Assembly (NCBI RefSeq): GCF_005870025.1
Contig: NZ_VATA01000051.1
Location: forward strand, 1 to 44,767
Direction of reading: 5' to 3'
Origin: Poseidonocella sp. HB161398
GTDB lineage: Bacteria > Pseudomonadota > Alphaproteobacteria > Rhodobacterales > Rhodobacteraceae
DNA: 44,767 bases
Shown: piece by piece, positions 9,605-17,858 of the stretch
Position numbering within the stretch: the first letter of the stretch is position 1
Layout of the letters: every line of letters starts with the position of its first letter
Made by a program: the position numbers and the translations under genes
The notes under the pieces: model-generated
Database searches by the model: none
Told to the model about the DNA's origin: nothing
Seen by the model: only the letters and a program-made list of their open reading frames with translations

Positions 9605-10510
9605 ATGAAGCGAGACGAATTCAGTGAGCTAAGGGCACTCATTGAAGTGGCGCGCGAGCGGAGTTTTACGCGGGCCGCAGCCAATCTTGGCGTGACGCGT
9701 TCTGCGCTAAGCCATACAATTAGAGCACTTGAAGAACGGCTGGGGATTCAGCTGCTTTCACGCACGACGCGAGATGTCGCGCCGACTGCAGCAGGCGAAC
9801 GTTTGATCGAAGGGATCGCGCCCCACTTCCAAGCAATTGCGACCGAGGTCGAGGCAATGGGCATTCTGCGAAGCAGGCCTGCCGGGAACGTTCGTGTCGT
9901 CTGCCCCGATGATGCCATCGCGATCGTCTTTCGGAGCCGGATGCCCGCTTTCCTGAAAGAATACCCGGACATCAATGTTGAGTTGGTTGCGGACAATGGC
10001 CTCACGAACATCGTCGAAAGCCAGTTCGACGCAGGTGTCAGGCTGGGAGAGGCGATCGCGCTGGACATGGTTGCGGTCCGTGTCAGTCCCGACATTCGCT
10101 ATGTCGTTGTCGGAGCTGAGGCATATCTCGCGGAGAGCCCCGCACTTGACACGCCAGACGACCTCACGCGGCACCAGTGCATCAATCTGCGGCTTCCCAC
10201 ATCGGGCGCGATCTACCCTTGGGAGTTTCAAAAAGGAGACAGGGAATTCAGCGTCCGCGTCAGCGGGCAACTGACCTTCAACAACCTCCTGCCCGCAGTC
10301 GAGGCAGCGATTGACGGGATGGGCCTGATGTATGCCCCGCGAACGTTCCTTAAGGACCACATAGATGCGGGACGCTTGCGGGAAGTGCTGACGGACTGGA
10401 CGCCCACATTCCAAGGGTACCACCTCTACTATCCCAGCAGACGCAATCTCTCCCCGGCCTTCGCTGCTTTCGTGAAGGTGTTCAGGTGCCGCCCCGGCCG
10501 CGAGGCGTGA
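9605..10510 (+). CDS. LysR-family transcriptional regulator
   Basis: The 301-residue protein has the N-terminal LysR winged helix-turn-helix (residues 4-62, with SFTRAAANLGVTRSALSHTIRALEERLG and RTTRDVAPTAAGERL) and a periplasmic-binding-fold effector domain (about 90-295). The IYPWEF, LTFNN and YHLYYPSRR segments mark the YafC/DmlR-like subgroup. The ATG at 9605 lacks a clear ribosome binding site and follows an inverted repeat. It is divergent from the MFS-SDR genes, its likely targets. The two other LysR genes in the window belong to the same subgroup. Confidence 0.92.
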   Translation: MKRDEFSELRALIEVARERSFTRAAANLGVTRSALSHTIRALEERLGIQLLSRTTRDVAPTAAGERLIEGIAPHFQAIATEVEAMGILRSRPAGNVRVVCPDDAIAIVFRSRMPAFLKEYPDINVELVADNGLTNIVESQFDAGVRLGEAIALDMVAVRVSPDIRYVVVGAEAYLAESPALDTPDDLTRHQCINLRLPTSGAIYPWEFQKGDREFSVRVSGQLTFNNLLPAVEAAIDGMGLMYAPRTFLKDHIDAGRLREVLTDWTPTFQGYHLYYPSRRNLSPAFAAFVKVFRCRPGREA

Positions 10511-10562
10511 GCCTGGGAAGGCTTTCTTGCAACGGTTTGTCACGCGGCCGCCTCCCTTTTCG

Positions 10563-11462
10563 CTAGATGTTCTTGCGAAGAGCTTCCAATACGGCTCGAA
10601 AGGCCGGAGATGCCTGTCGACGGCTTGGGTAGTAAAGGTGAAAAGGATCGAAGAAGGGGCAGTACTCGTCCAGCACCTTCAAGAGCCTTCCGGCTTGCAG
10701 GTGAGGATTTGCCAGGTCGACCGACATATAGGCATAGCCGAAGCCCGCCAGTGCTGCGTCCAGCACCAGTAAGATGTTGTTGAACGCCAGCTGTCCCTCG
10801 ACCTTGACGCGAAGGTCGTGCCCATCTTCCCGGAACTCCCAGGGAAAGTTGCGATTGGCGGATTGCAGCCGGAAGTTGACACAAGGGAGCTGCGCCAGGT
10901 CGTGGGGGTGCCGCGGGACCGGGTATTTCTCGACCACTTCGGGTGCCGCCACGACGATGTAGCGGAGCTCTTTGCCAATCCGCGCCGATATCATGTCTCG
11001 TGCAAGGTGTTCGCCACGACGAACACCTGCGTCGTATCCCTCGGAGACAATGTCGTTGAGGCCGTTGTCGAGCGTGATCTCAACCTTGATGTCCGGGTTT
11101 TCTCTCAGCAGCGGTTGAAGTTTGGGCCAGAGAACCTGAGAAATGCCTAGCTCGGAAGAGACAATGCGCACCGTACCGGCTGGCGTGTCCCGTAGCGCAC
11201 CCAAGGCGTCAAGCTGAGCGTCAATTCCCTCGAAATGATCGGCGATACCTTCCAACAGGCGCTGCCCGGCCTCTGTCGGAGAGACTGCTCGTGTTGTGCG
11301 GGCGAGCAACCGCACGCCAAGCCTTGCTTCCAGTTGCCGGATGGTATGGCTGAGCGCTGACTGCGAAACGCCTAGCCGGGCAGCAGCCCGGGTGAAGTTG
11401 CACTCCTGAGCGACAGCTACAAACGCCCTGAGGTCATTGAGGTTCTCTTGTGGCACAACCAC
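10563..11462 (-). CDS. LysR-family transcriptional regulator
   Basis: The 299-residue protein has a LysR DNA-binding domain (residues 8-65, NFTRAAARLGVSQSALSHTIRQLEARLG) and an effector domain with NFPWEFREDG, LAFNN and FHLYYPSRRQ, the same subgroup as the gene at 9605. The start is a GTG at 11462, with a second GTG two codons later; neither has a strong ribosome binding site. It lies downstream of the DUF6152/DUF6644 pair on the same strand, after a 119-base gap holding its own AT-rich promoter region, and converges with the other LysR gene. Its target is unknown. Confidence 0.9.
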   Translation of the reverse strand: MVVPQENLNDLRAFVAVAQECNFTRAAARLGVSQSALSHTIRQLEARLGVRLLARTTRAVSPTEAGQRLLEGIADHFEGIDAQLDALGALRDTPAGTVRIVSSELGISQVLWPKLQPLLRENPDIKVEITLDNGLNDIVSEGYDAGVRRGEHLARDMISARIGKELRYIVVAAPEVVEKYPVPRHPHDLAQLPCVNFRLQSANRNFPWEFREDGHDLRVKVEGQLAFNNILLVLDAALAGFGYAYMSVDLANPHLQAGRLLKVLDEYCPFFDPFHLYYPSRRQASPAFRAVLEALRKNI

Positions 11463-11484
11463 CTCTCATATGTGAGCCATGCTA

Positions 11485-11505
11485 ATATATTACGGTAAAA
11501 TATAT
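11485..11505. promoter_or_regulatory. AT-rich inverted repeat upstream of the LysR gene
   Basis: ATATATT (11485-11491) and AATATAT (11499-11505) are perfect arms around ACGGTAA, in a strikingly AT-rich stretch just upstream of the minus-strand LysR start. It is probably the promoter and/or autoregulatory site of that gene. Confidence 0.45.
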
Positions 11506-11581
11506 GATACTCTTCATCAATGTTTGGGAAGGAGGGCATGACGAAGGCACCCTCGCCAGTTGTCGCCATCATGAGGTCGGA

Positions 11582-12082
11582 TCAGACATAGGCGAGATAG
11601 CGGCCAGCGACGAGCACGCAGATCCAGCACACGGCCGAGATTGCACCCGCCAAACGCGCCTGAATTGGGGGTTTCGCGCTCCCGTCCCAATGCGAGATAC
11701 GACGATAAATTCCGAAGTGGAAGACCACGATGTTGAGAGCCGCAACGCCGATCAGGCTGAATTTCCATGGTGCGGCAGCGCTTTCGCCGACGGATCTGGC
11801 TACGGCGGTAAACAGTAGGGCACCGCTGACAGACACGAGGCCAAAGCCCAGATGTGCCAGCGGAAGCAGGACGTTCGATAGTTCGGTAACACGCAGGCGT
11901 CGCCCCCATACCCCCATGAGACGCAAGTCGACTGCGATCGCCGATCCGACCAGAAGTGCGATACCCAGAATGTGGATGCATTCGAGGATCGGATAGACGT
12001 GCGGGACAAGCCGGATGGCATTGGCAGATCCGGATTGCTCGATATCCCGCAACAGCATGACCAGCCATTCAGGCAGAGGCAC
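11582..12082 (-). CDS. DUF6644-like integral membrane protein
   Basis: This 166-residue protein has about four membrane helices (near residues 30-52, 70-95, 105-125 and 140-162). Features include HVYPILECIHILGIALLVGSA, LRLMGVWG, a central PLAHLGFGLVSVSGALLF and a late PWKFSLIGVAALNIVVFH, as seen in the DUF6644 family. No function is established. It lies 45 bases after the DUF6152-like gene on the same strand, a pairing suggesting a joint membrane/periplasm role. Conserved histidines inside the helices hint at haem or metal binding, which is speculation. Confidence 0.65.
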   Translation of the reverse strand: MPLPEWLVMLLRDIEQSGSANAIRLVPHVYPILECIHILGIALLVGSAIAVDLRLMGVWGRRLRVTELSNVLLPLAHLGFGLVSVSGALLFTAVARSVGESAAAPWKFSLIGVAALNIVVFHFGIYRRISHWDGSAKPPIQARLAGAISAVCWICVLVAGRYLAYV

Positions 12083-12127
12083 GGCAGCTTACCTGCTTGA
12101 GCTTCGCGATCAAGGATGCCGAGCTGG

Positions 12128-12646
12128 TCAATTTGCAGGCTCGGGGCGTGTCGGGAAAGACGTGAGCTGTTGGTAGATCGCGGTTCCGTCCGCGAGCCAG
12201 AACATGACGGCACGCAGATCCTGATCATTCGCAGAGCCGAGGTAGCCGACGACTTCGAGTGTTTCTCCGACTTCGAGCGGTCTGTCGAGCCCCCAGCGTG
12301 TCATCCAGCTTGGCTCGGCCATCGTCAGGCGAAGTTCCGAATGCCCCCCCTCATAGGGCCGCGCGGATGCAAGCGTCGCGGTCGCGTCTTCTTCCCTTGC
12401 CTGAGCAGGCAACGACCGGTCCCGGAACCCGTCTGGCAGCTCTGTCTCATCGACCGATATCGTGACGATGGAATGGGGGTTGCCCCAGCGAACATCCGTT
12501 ATCTCGCCGCGGATATAGTAGGCCAGACGCGTATCAAATGTGCTCCAGCCGTGGTGAGCCAGAACCGTTCCGGCGGGCACCAAGGCCGCGCTTGTCGCCG
12601 TCAGGACTGCGGTGAGCAGAAGGCCCCTGGTCGTCAATTTCTTCAT
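12128..12646 (-). CDS. Exported DUF6152-like protein
   Basis: This 172-residue protein has a Sec signal peptide (MKKLTTRGLLLTAV..., cleavage near AGTVLAHH). The mature N-terminus starts with HHGWSTFDT, like the HH-S/G-FDxx start of DUF6152 proteins, followed by IRGEITDVRWGNPHSIVTI and EVVGYLGSANDQDLRAVMFWLADG. The fold is probably a small beta-barrel, and the N-terminal His pair could bind a metal after signal cleavage. Function unknown. It is upstream of the DUF6644-like membrane protein, with which it is probably cotranscribed. Confidence 0.7.
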   Translation of the reverse strand: MKKLTTRGLLLTAVLTATSAALVPAGTVLAHHGWSTFDTRLAYYIRGEITDVRWGNPHSIVTISVDETELPDGFRDRSLPAQAREEDATATLASARPYEGGHSELRLTMAEPSWMTRWGLDRPLEVGETLEVVGYLGSANDQDLRAVMFWLADGTAIYQQLTSFPTRPEPAN

Positions 12647-13022
12647 CGCGATCTCCGATTATCAAGCACTGTATGGTGGGCCACTAATCGTGCCTGGAAG
12701 AAAATGCGCCCGTCACAGTTGTCGTGCGTCGACTTATCTGGGCGAGCCAGTGTCGTCAGGCCGCTTCCCGTGACCGTAACCCTTTGCTCCAGAGACTCCG
12801 TGACAGCCTTGGAGCATGTGTGGTGGACCTCATTACGGACCAAGCCCGCCCGATTTGTAGCTGCGATGAAGCAAATTCATGCAACGCCGGGCGGTTCTCC
12901 GCCTCATTGCCCGGCCTATTGTTGAATCATATTCATAGCGACATGCAGCGCCCGAGAGATTTCTGACGAGGCTGGCAGGGCCTACCTTTCTCGATGAGTA
13001 TAATTGGCAGGGAGATGATCGC
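12647..13022. other. 376-base divergent promoter region
   Basis: This gap separates the minus-strand DUF6152-like gene from the plus-strand Tat-SDR gene and must hold both promoters. The clearest element is TGAAT-CAT-ATTCA at 12922-12934, about 90 bases upstream of the SDR start. No open frame in it resembles a known protein and no RNA gene was seen. Confidence 0.5.
12922..12934. promoter_or_regulatory. Small inverted repeat upstream of the Tat-SDR gene
   Basis: TGAAT (12922-12926) and ATTCA (12930-12934) flank CAT. LysR-type sites often look like this. The ATTCAT half recurs upstream of other exported-protein genes in this island. Confidence 0.35.
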
Positions 13023-13997
13023 GTGCCTACATTCAGTCGAAGAAATTTCATGCTCGCCACAACCGCGTTCGGTGTGGCGGGGGGGACCGCAATCGCCACG
13101 TGCCGTTCAGCGCTCGCCCAGTCCTCGGAGCGGCCATCTGATCCAGCCGCCCGCGGGCAACGCTTCGGTGCCGGGGTCTACAATACGGATCAGGTCGCGG
13201 AAGAACTGCGCTACATCGAAGGCACGGTTCAGCGTTCGGCTGCAGTCGGCGCGAAACGTATCCTGATCACAGGGTCTACAGCGGGTGTCGGCCAACTTGC
13301 TGCTGCGTATCTTCTTCGCCGGGGTCACCTGGTGGTTGCCCACGCGCGCAATGCGCAGCGTGCATCCGAAGTGGTGCGTGATCTTCCCGGGATCGAGGCG
13401 GTCGTCGTCGGGGATCTCATCAACCTCGATGAGACCAGAGACCTCGCGGAACAGGTCAAGCGGCTGGGGACCTTCGACGTCATCGTGCATAACGCAGGCG
13501 AGTACGGCCTTCCGGATGCCCAGATCATCAACGCCAACTCGGTGTCGCCCTACCTTCTGACTGCCCTTGTCGATGCGCCGCGGGAGGCAATAGTCTACCT
13601 CAGTTCCAGCCTGCACACAGGCGGGGATCTCAAGCTCGACACGCTGCGCAGCGGCGGCACGAACGTCAATTACAACGACAGCAAGCTCCACATGGCGACG
13701 CTGGCGACGGCAATCGCGCGCCGACGCCCCGGCCTGCGCGTCAATGCTGTCCGCCCGGGCTGGGTCGCGACCCTCATGGGTTTCCACAATGGACCGCACG
13801 CGCCAGATGATCTTCGCGCCGGATACATGACCCAGGTCTGGCTGAGCGAGGGGGCCGATCCTGCGAGCGATCTGACCGGCCGCTTCCTCTTCCATCAGCA
13901 GGAGGAGAGGCGCGTGAACCCGAGTGTCTACGATGAGGCGGCGCAGGACGCTTTGCTTGACGCATATGCCGCTCGAACCGGTGTCGAGCTGACTTGA
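13023..13997 (+). CDS. Tat-exported short-chain dehydrogenase/reductase
   Basis: The 324-residue protein opens with a twin-arginine signal (FSRRNFMLATTAF, Arg6-Arg7, hydrophobic stretch to about residue 26, cleavage near ALAQ). After a linker comes a complete SDR domain: TGSTAGVG at 83-90, HNAGEYG at 157-163, VYLSSSLH and the catalytic Y217-N-D-S-K221. The C-terminal half matches the cytoplasmic SDR at 6183-6947. Tat export would carry the folded enzyme, perhaps with bound cofactor, to the periplasm, an unusual place for an NAD(P)-dependent enzyme. The start is a GTG at 13023 preceded by GGGAGATGATC. A non-coding hairpin and the MBL-fold gene follow. Confidence 0.85.
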   Translation: MPTFSRRNFMLATTAFGVAGGTAIATCRSALAQSSERPSDPAARGQRFGAGVYNTDQVAEELRYIEGTVQRSAAVGAKRILITGSTAGVGQLAAAYLLRRGHLVVAHARNAQRASEVVRDLPGIEAVVVGDLINLDETRDLAEQVKRLGTFDVIVHNAGEYGLPDAQIINANSVSPYLLTALVDAPREAIVYLSSSLHTGGDLKLDTLRSGGTNVNYNDSKLHMATLATAIARRRPGLRVNAVRPGWVATLMGFHNGPHAPDDLRAGYMTQVWLSEGADPASDLTGRFLFHQQEERRVNPSVYDEAAQDALLDAYAARTGVELT

Positions 13998-14024
13998 ACG
14001 GCCTGAGTGCGTTTCCACAAACCC

Positions 14025-14054
14025 GAACAATCGCGGCATCCTCCGCGGTTGTTC
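14025..14054 (+). terminator. Hairpin between the Tat-SDR and MBL-fold genes
   Basis: GAACAATCGCGG (14025-14036) and CCGCGGTTGTTC (14043-14054) form a 12-bp stem with one G-U pair and a 6-base loop. It lacks a separate U-tract. It may act as a partial terminator or attenuator, and it argues that the next gene starts downstream of it. Confidence 0.5.
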
Positions 14055-14084
14055 AATCGAGATCGATCCAGCCGGGAGGTGCAA

Positions 14085-14756
14085 TTGTCGGCCGACCTGT
14101 TTTTCAACGAGCAAGCCGGGGGCTTGCAGTCCGGGATACCGCGACTTCACGGAACGGCCGCCGCGCCTCTGTCGTTCCTTCCGGGGTTCTTCGTGCGATC
14201 CTTCGTCCTGGAGCGCCCTCAGGGCAACATCATCATCTACAACGCGCCTGCGCTGAGCGAGGCCGCCCCGGCCGTGCGCGGTCTTGGTGATCCGCAGAGG
14301 CTCTTGTTGAACCATCACCACGAGGCAATGTGCGGTATGCCGGACCTCGATGTTCCGGTCTGGGTACATGAACGAGACCTTCCGAAGGTCGCGATGCCGG
14401 TTTCCGGAACGTTCGGTGATCGACAGATGATCGATGATGATCTGGAAATCATTCCGATCCCGGGGCACACGCCGGGTGCAACTGCCTTCCTATGGGACAT
14501 CGGTACGCATCGCTGTCTGTTTCCGGGGGACTCCCTCTGGGTGAAAGACGGCAGCTGGAGGGCCGTGCCCCTCGCGGAAAGCGACAGGGGCGCATATCTC
14601 GAGAGCCTCGCACTCATGAGGGATCTGGAGTTTGACCTGCTCGTGCCATGGGGAGGAGAAGCAGGCGCACCCTACGGTTATGCCGTCTCAAAGGAGCAGG
14701 CCCGCGCAGGCTTTGAACAGGCGATGACGCAACTGAAGGCTGACGGGCGGTCCTGA
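14085..14756 (+). CDS. MBL-fold hydrolase-like protein with degenerate metal motif
   Basis: This is a 223-residue protein if translation begins at the TTG at 14085, which follows GGGAGG at good spacing. A GTG at 14079 is possible; a GTG at 14007 has no ribosome binding site and would read through the hairpin. The fold is metallo-beta-lactamase: LLNHHHEAMCG (His77-79) at the usual HxHxDH position, IPGHTPGATAFLW (His128) and LFPGDSLW (Asp149). The Asp-His half of the first motif is Ala-Met, and the last His is replaced in LLVPWGG. It may bind one metal or none. It overlaps the next MFS gene as TGATG, so it is cotranscribed with it. Confidence 0.75.
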   Translation: MSADLFFNEQAGGLQSGIPRLHGTAAAPLSFLPGFFVRSFVLERPQGNIIIYNAPALSEAAPAVRGLGDPQRLLLNHHHEAMCGMPDLDVPVWVHERDLPKVAMPVSGTFGDRQMIDDDLEIIPIPGHTPGATAFLWDIGTHRCLFPGDSLWVKDGSWRAVPLAESDRGAYLESLALMRDLEFDLLVPWGGEAGAPYGYAVSKEQARAGFEQAMTQLKADGRS

Positions 14757-15952
14757 TGTCAGACTATACCGGACCAGCCCGCATGACATCGCCGACCATA
14801 GGGGCCGCGGTGCCGGTGATGGGCGTGGTCTTCGTTTCGTTCCTGGTGATCGGCATCGGTCTGCCAAGTTTGCCGCTGCATGTGCATCAGGATCTTGGAT
14901 TCGGCCCAGGCATCGTCGGGCTCATTGCCGGCAGCCAGTTCTGTGCGGCGCTTGTCTCGCGGCTCTGGGCCGGAAATCTGGCAGACCGCCTCGGGGCGAA
15001 ACGCGCGGTGGAGCTGGGGCTGATCCTCGCAGTTTTAGGAGGACTCGCCTATTGCGTTTCCTTGCAATCGGCCTCGCCGGTGCTGGCGGCCCTGTTGCTG
15101 GTGCTTGCCCGCGCGCTCGTCGGGGCAGCGGAAAGCCTAGTCATCACGGGTGGTATCGCCTGGGGCCTCGGGCTGGTATCCGCAGGCGAGAAGGGAAAAG
15201 CGATTTCCTGGATCGGAATGTCCATGTTTGCGGCGTTTGCCTTTGGCGGGCCCTTAGGGGGCTTCCTCTACAAGCAATTCGGGTTCTGGGCCATCGCGCT
15301 GCCGACATTGTTCGTGCCGGGCGTCGTTCTGCTCTGGGTTCGCGGGATGCCGAAGGTTCCGCCCGCGGGGAACCGGCAGAGGGCGGCGCTGAGCGTATTG
15401 CGGTCCGTGATGCTCCCCGGCATCGCCTTTTCGCTGAGCGGCGTGACTTTCGGGGCGATGGTCTCCTTCGTCGTTCTCTACTACGCGGCGCAAGGCTGGA
15501 GTGGCGAGATCATTGCCTTCAGCGTATTTGCCGCCGCCTTGATCCTGGCCCGGCTGGTCGCGGGTGGATTGCCTGATCGTCTGGGTGGCGCTCGTGTCGC
15601 ACTGGTCTGCCTCATGATCCAGGCGGCGGGCTTGTTCATTGTCGTGCTCAGCTCGGGGATGATGCTGGCCACTTTGGGCGTCGCACTGGCCGGGGTCGGC
15701 TTTTCGCTGGTGTTCCCTGGCCTGGGACTGGAGGCGATGCGGCGGGCGCCAGAGGAACAGCGCGGGCTCGCAATGGGCACGTACAACGCCTTTCTGGATC
15801 TGACGCTTGGTCTGGGCAGCCCGCTGCTTGGCGCTGCCGCCCATGTCTTTGGACTGGGTGCGGTCTTCACCATCGCCGGTCTCGGAGCCGTGCTCGCCAT
15901 CCCTTTGGTCCTGAGAGTGCTGCGCGCCTCACCCGGCCGGACATGCCGCTAG
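14756..15952 (+). CDS. MFS transporter, YhhS/YfcJ-like
   Basis: The 398-residue protein has twelve predicted membrane helices. The N-terminal half reads GIGLPSLPLHVHQDLGFGP, SRLWAGNLADRLGAKRAVELG and LARALVGAAESLVITGG, matching the YhhS/YfcJ (UPF0226) group of arabinose-exporter-like MFS proteins; substrates of that group are poorly known. The start overlaps the MBL-fold gene stop (TGATG), indicating coupling, and it converges with the cyclophilin-fold gene 25 bases away. It is not closely related to the two DHA1 exporters elsewhere in the window. Confidence 0.85.
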   Translation: MSDYTGPARMTSPTIGAAVPVMGVVFVSFLVIGIGLPSLPLHVHQDLGFGPGIVGLIAGSQFCAALVSRLWAGNLADRLGAKRAVELGLILAVLGGLAYCVSLQSASPVLAALLLVLARALVGAAESLVITGGIAWGLGLVSAGEKGKAISWIGMSMFAAFAFGGPLGGFLYKQFGFWAIALPTLFVPGVVLLWVRGMPKVPPAGNRQRAALSVLRSVMLPGIAFSLSGVTFGAMVSFVVLYYAAQGWSGEIIAFSVFAAALILARLVAGGLPDRLGGARVALVCLMIQAAGLFIVVLSSGMMLATLGVALAGVGFSLVFPGLGLEAMRRAPEEQRGLAMGTYNAFLDLTLGLGSPLLGAAAHVFGLGAVFTIAGLGAVLAIPLVLRVLRASPGRTCR

Positions 15953-15976
15953 CTAGCTGCCCTCCGCCGCCGCGCT

Positions 15977-16423
15977 TCAGAGCAATTCGATGCGGACGGG
16001 ATAGGTGCCCTTGTGGCGCAAGGGTTCAACGCTTCCCTCGATATGTCCCAGCCGGATCAGGTCGTTCCTGAAGGTGAAGTCATCATAGAACATGGCCAAG
16101 TTTCCCCAGCCAAGAAAGTAGCACAGGTCGCCGGGCGTCTCGTCATCGAAGTCCTCGAAGCCGCCCTCATCCAGTCTTCGGGGAAGGCGGACGATTTTCT
16201 CGTTCGTCGAAAAATCGGTGATTTCCAGCTCAGCCGGCAGCATGGAGATCAGATCGCGCGCGGTCGGGTTGTCATGCATGCGGTAGATGACGACCTCGCT
16301 TGCGAAACTCACCTGCATGCGGGGAGGTGTCTGTGACCTCGCGACTGCGGGGACGAGCAACGAGGCGGCGCTGCTCGCGATAAATGCGCGACGCGTGGCG
16401 TGGAGCTTTGAGACGTTTTTCAT
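15977..16423 (-). CDS. Tat-exported cyclophilin-fold protein
   Basis: The 148-residue protein has a twin-arginine signal (ATRRAFIASSAASLLVPAVARS). The mature part has the cyclophilin-like fold of the Cyclophil_like family: a long central stretch with ARDLISMLPAELEITDFS, then DETPGDLCYFLGWGNLAMFYDDF, LIRLGHIEGS and a final RIELL strand. The family resembles peptidyl-prolyl isomerases in fold, but activity is unproven. It lies 2 bases after the MFS gene on the same strand, so it is cotranscribed. A second, Sec-exported member is at 24239-24706. Confidence 0.8.
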   Translation of the reverse strand: MKNVSKLHATRRAFIASSAASLLVPAVARSQTPPRMQVSFASEVVIYRMHDNPTARDLISMLPAELEITDFSTNEKIVRLPRRLDEGGFEDFDDETPGDLCYFLGWGNLAMFYDDFTFRNDLIRLGHIEGSVEPLRHKGTYPVRIELL

Positions 16424-16425
16424 GT

Positions 16426-17634
16426 TCAGCTGGTCCTTTCCTGAAGCGGTTCTGGGGAAGCGCGGAGCCTGCTGCCGCGTCCGATGACGGCGACCGCTGC
16501 CAAGGCAAGCAGGACGCTTCCGAGGAAGCTCGAGTCGATGGAGAACCAGTCCAGCAAAAGTCCGCCAAACACTCCACCTAGTAGGATGGAGGCCTGCATG
16601 GTCGCCACCATGAGCGCCCCGGCGGTCTCCGGCATGTCGTCAACGACCTGGGACATCCAGCTCATCCAGATGACGGACATCGCCGTGTTCATCGCCCCCC
16701 AGATGGCGAGCAAAAGGCTGATTGCGACAAGGGAGCTCTCCGTCAGGAGAAGCAGCGCCGTGGACGCTCCCATGACGATCGCTGGAAGCGCCAGGATGCG
16801 CTCGATCTTGTCGGTACCGATGCGCCCTGACAGGAAGGAGCCGACGAAGCCGGCGGCCCCCAGCGTCAGCAGAAGCAGGGAAAGCGTCTCCACATCAACG
16901 CCGCTCAGGGTCTCGAGGAAGGGGAGGAGATAGGTGAACATCGTGAAAGCTGATCCCCAGGTGAAGGTGATCGCGATGAGATCTGTCCGGAATTGGGGCC
17001 GAGCGAGCAGAACCTGAAAGCTGCGGAGGCTCTGGGGCTGGCGGGCTGGCAGCGACGGGAGGGTGACGAGGTGCCAGAAAAGGTTCACGGCGACCAAGGG
17101 AGACAATGCCCAGAAAATTCTACGCCACCCCACCAGATCACCAAGGTAGCTGCCCAGGGGCGCGGCAAATGCGGCCGCGATCGCCTGGCCGCCGTACATC
17201 ATGCTGAGCGCGCGCGGGACACTTGTCTCCGGAACGAGGCGCATGATGATCGAGGCGGCAAGCGACCAGAAGCCGCCTACCGCGACACCAAGCAGAGCAC
17301 GCCCCAGCATCACCTCTAAGGACGGGGCCACAGCCACGATGACCAGCGATGCCAGCATGACGGCCGTCAGGGCGACCAGCACGGCCTTGCGGTCCATCCT
17401 GCCTGCCGCTGTCGCGATGAGCAGGCTCGTGGCAATGGCAAACAGGCCGCTGATGGAAATGGTCTGACCCGTCTGCTCGCTGGTCGCGTCAAGCGAAGCT
17501 GCCATCGGGGTCAGCAGGCTGACGGGCATGAATTCCGAGGCAATGAGCATGGCAACGCAAAGCGACATCGAGAAGACCGCGGCCCATTTGGCCTGACCGT
17601 CTTGCGCGTCTTTGATGTGTAGGGCGGCTGGCAC
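16426..17634 (-). CDS. MFS transporter, DHA1 family (exporter type)
   Basis: The 402-residue protein has twelve predicted helices with SEFMPVSLLTPMAASL, AAGRMDRKAVL and GRALLGVAVGGFWSLAASI, the DHA1 NepI/AraJ-like signature. It is a paralogue of the transporter at 8282-9502. It starts with GTG at 17634, preceded by AGGAG. It is followed 2 bases later by the Tat cyclophilin-fold gene and is divergent from the Tat hydrolase gene, with which it shares a 224-base control region. The substrate is unknown. Confidence 0.87.
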   Translation of the reverse strand: MPAALHIKDAQDGQAKWAAVFSMSLCVAMLIASEFMPVSLLTPMAASLDATSEQTGQTISISGLFAIATSLLIATAAGRMDRKAVLVALTAVMLASLVIVAVAPSLEVMLGRALLGVAVGGFWSLAASIIMRLVPETSVPRALSMMYGGQAIAAAFAAPLGSYLGDLVGWRRIFWALSPLVAVNLFWHLVTLPSLPARQPQSLRSFQVLLARPQFRTDLIAITFTWGSAFTMFTYLLPFLETLSGVDVETLSLLLLTLGAAGFVGSFLSGRIGTDKIERILALPAIVMGASTALLLLTESSLVAISLLLAIWGAMNTAMSVIWMSWMSQVVDDMPETAGALMVATMQASILLGGVFGGLLLDWFSIDSSFLGSVLLALAAVAVIGRGSRLRASPEPLQERTS

Positions 17635-17753
17635 GGCAGGGCTCCTGGCTTGGTGGGCCGAACGCTAGCCGTTTCGCGGACGGCGAATTATGCCTGATTT
17701 TTGCATGTAACGATGGGCGGCATGAATAGATGATCATGCACCACTTTCGTGAC

Positions 17754-17767
17754 TTTCATTCATGAAA
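17754..17767. promoter_or_regulatory. TTTCA-TTCA-TGAAA inverted repeat between MFS and hydrolase genes
   Basis: The arms at 17754-17758 and 17763-17767 are perfect. The site is in the middle of the divergent promoter region and probably binds one of the LysR regulators; which one is unknown. Confidence 0.45.
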
Positions 17768-17822
17768 TTTGCTCATTGTGGCATGCGAAGAGCCGTGACT
17801 GTTATGACCGGCTGCGAAGGAC

Positions 17823-17848
17823 CACCTGTGCCCCATTGGAAACAGGTG
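17823..17848 (+). promoter_or_regulatory. Leader hairpin before the Tat hydrolase gene
   Basis: CACCTGT (17823-17829) and ACAGGTG (17842-17848) pair perfectly. The right arm touches the GGTGAGG that would be part of the ribosome binding site of the ATG at 17859, so folding could lower translation. This is inferred from sequence only. Confidence 0.35.
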
Positions 17849-17858
17849 AGGTACTGGA

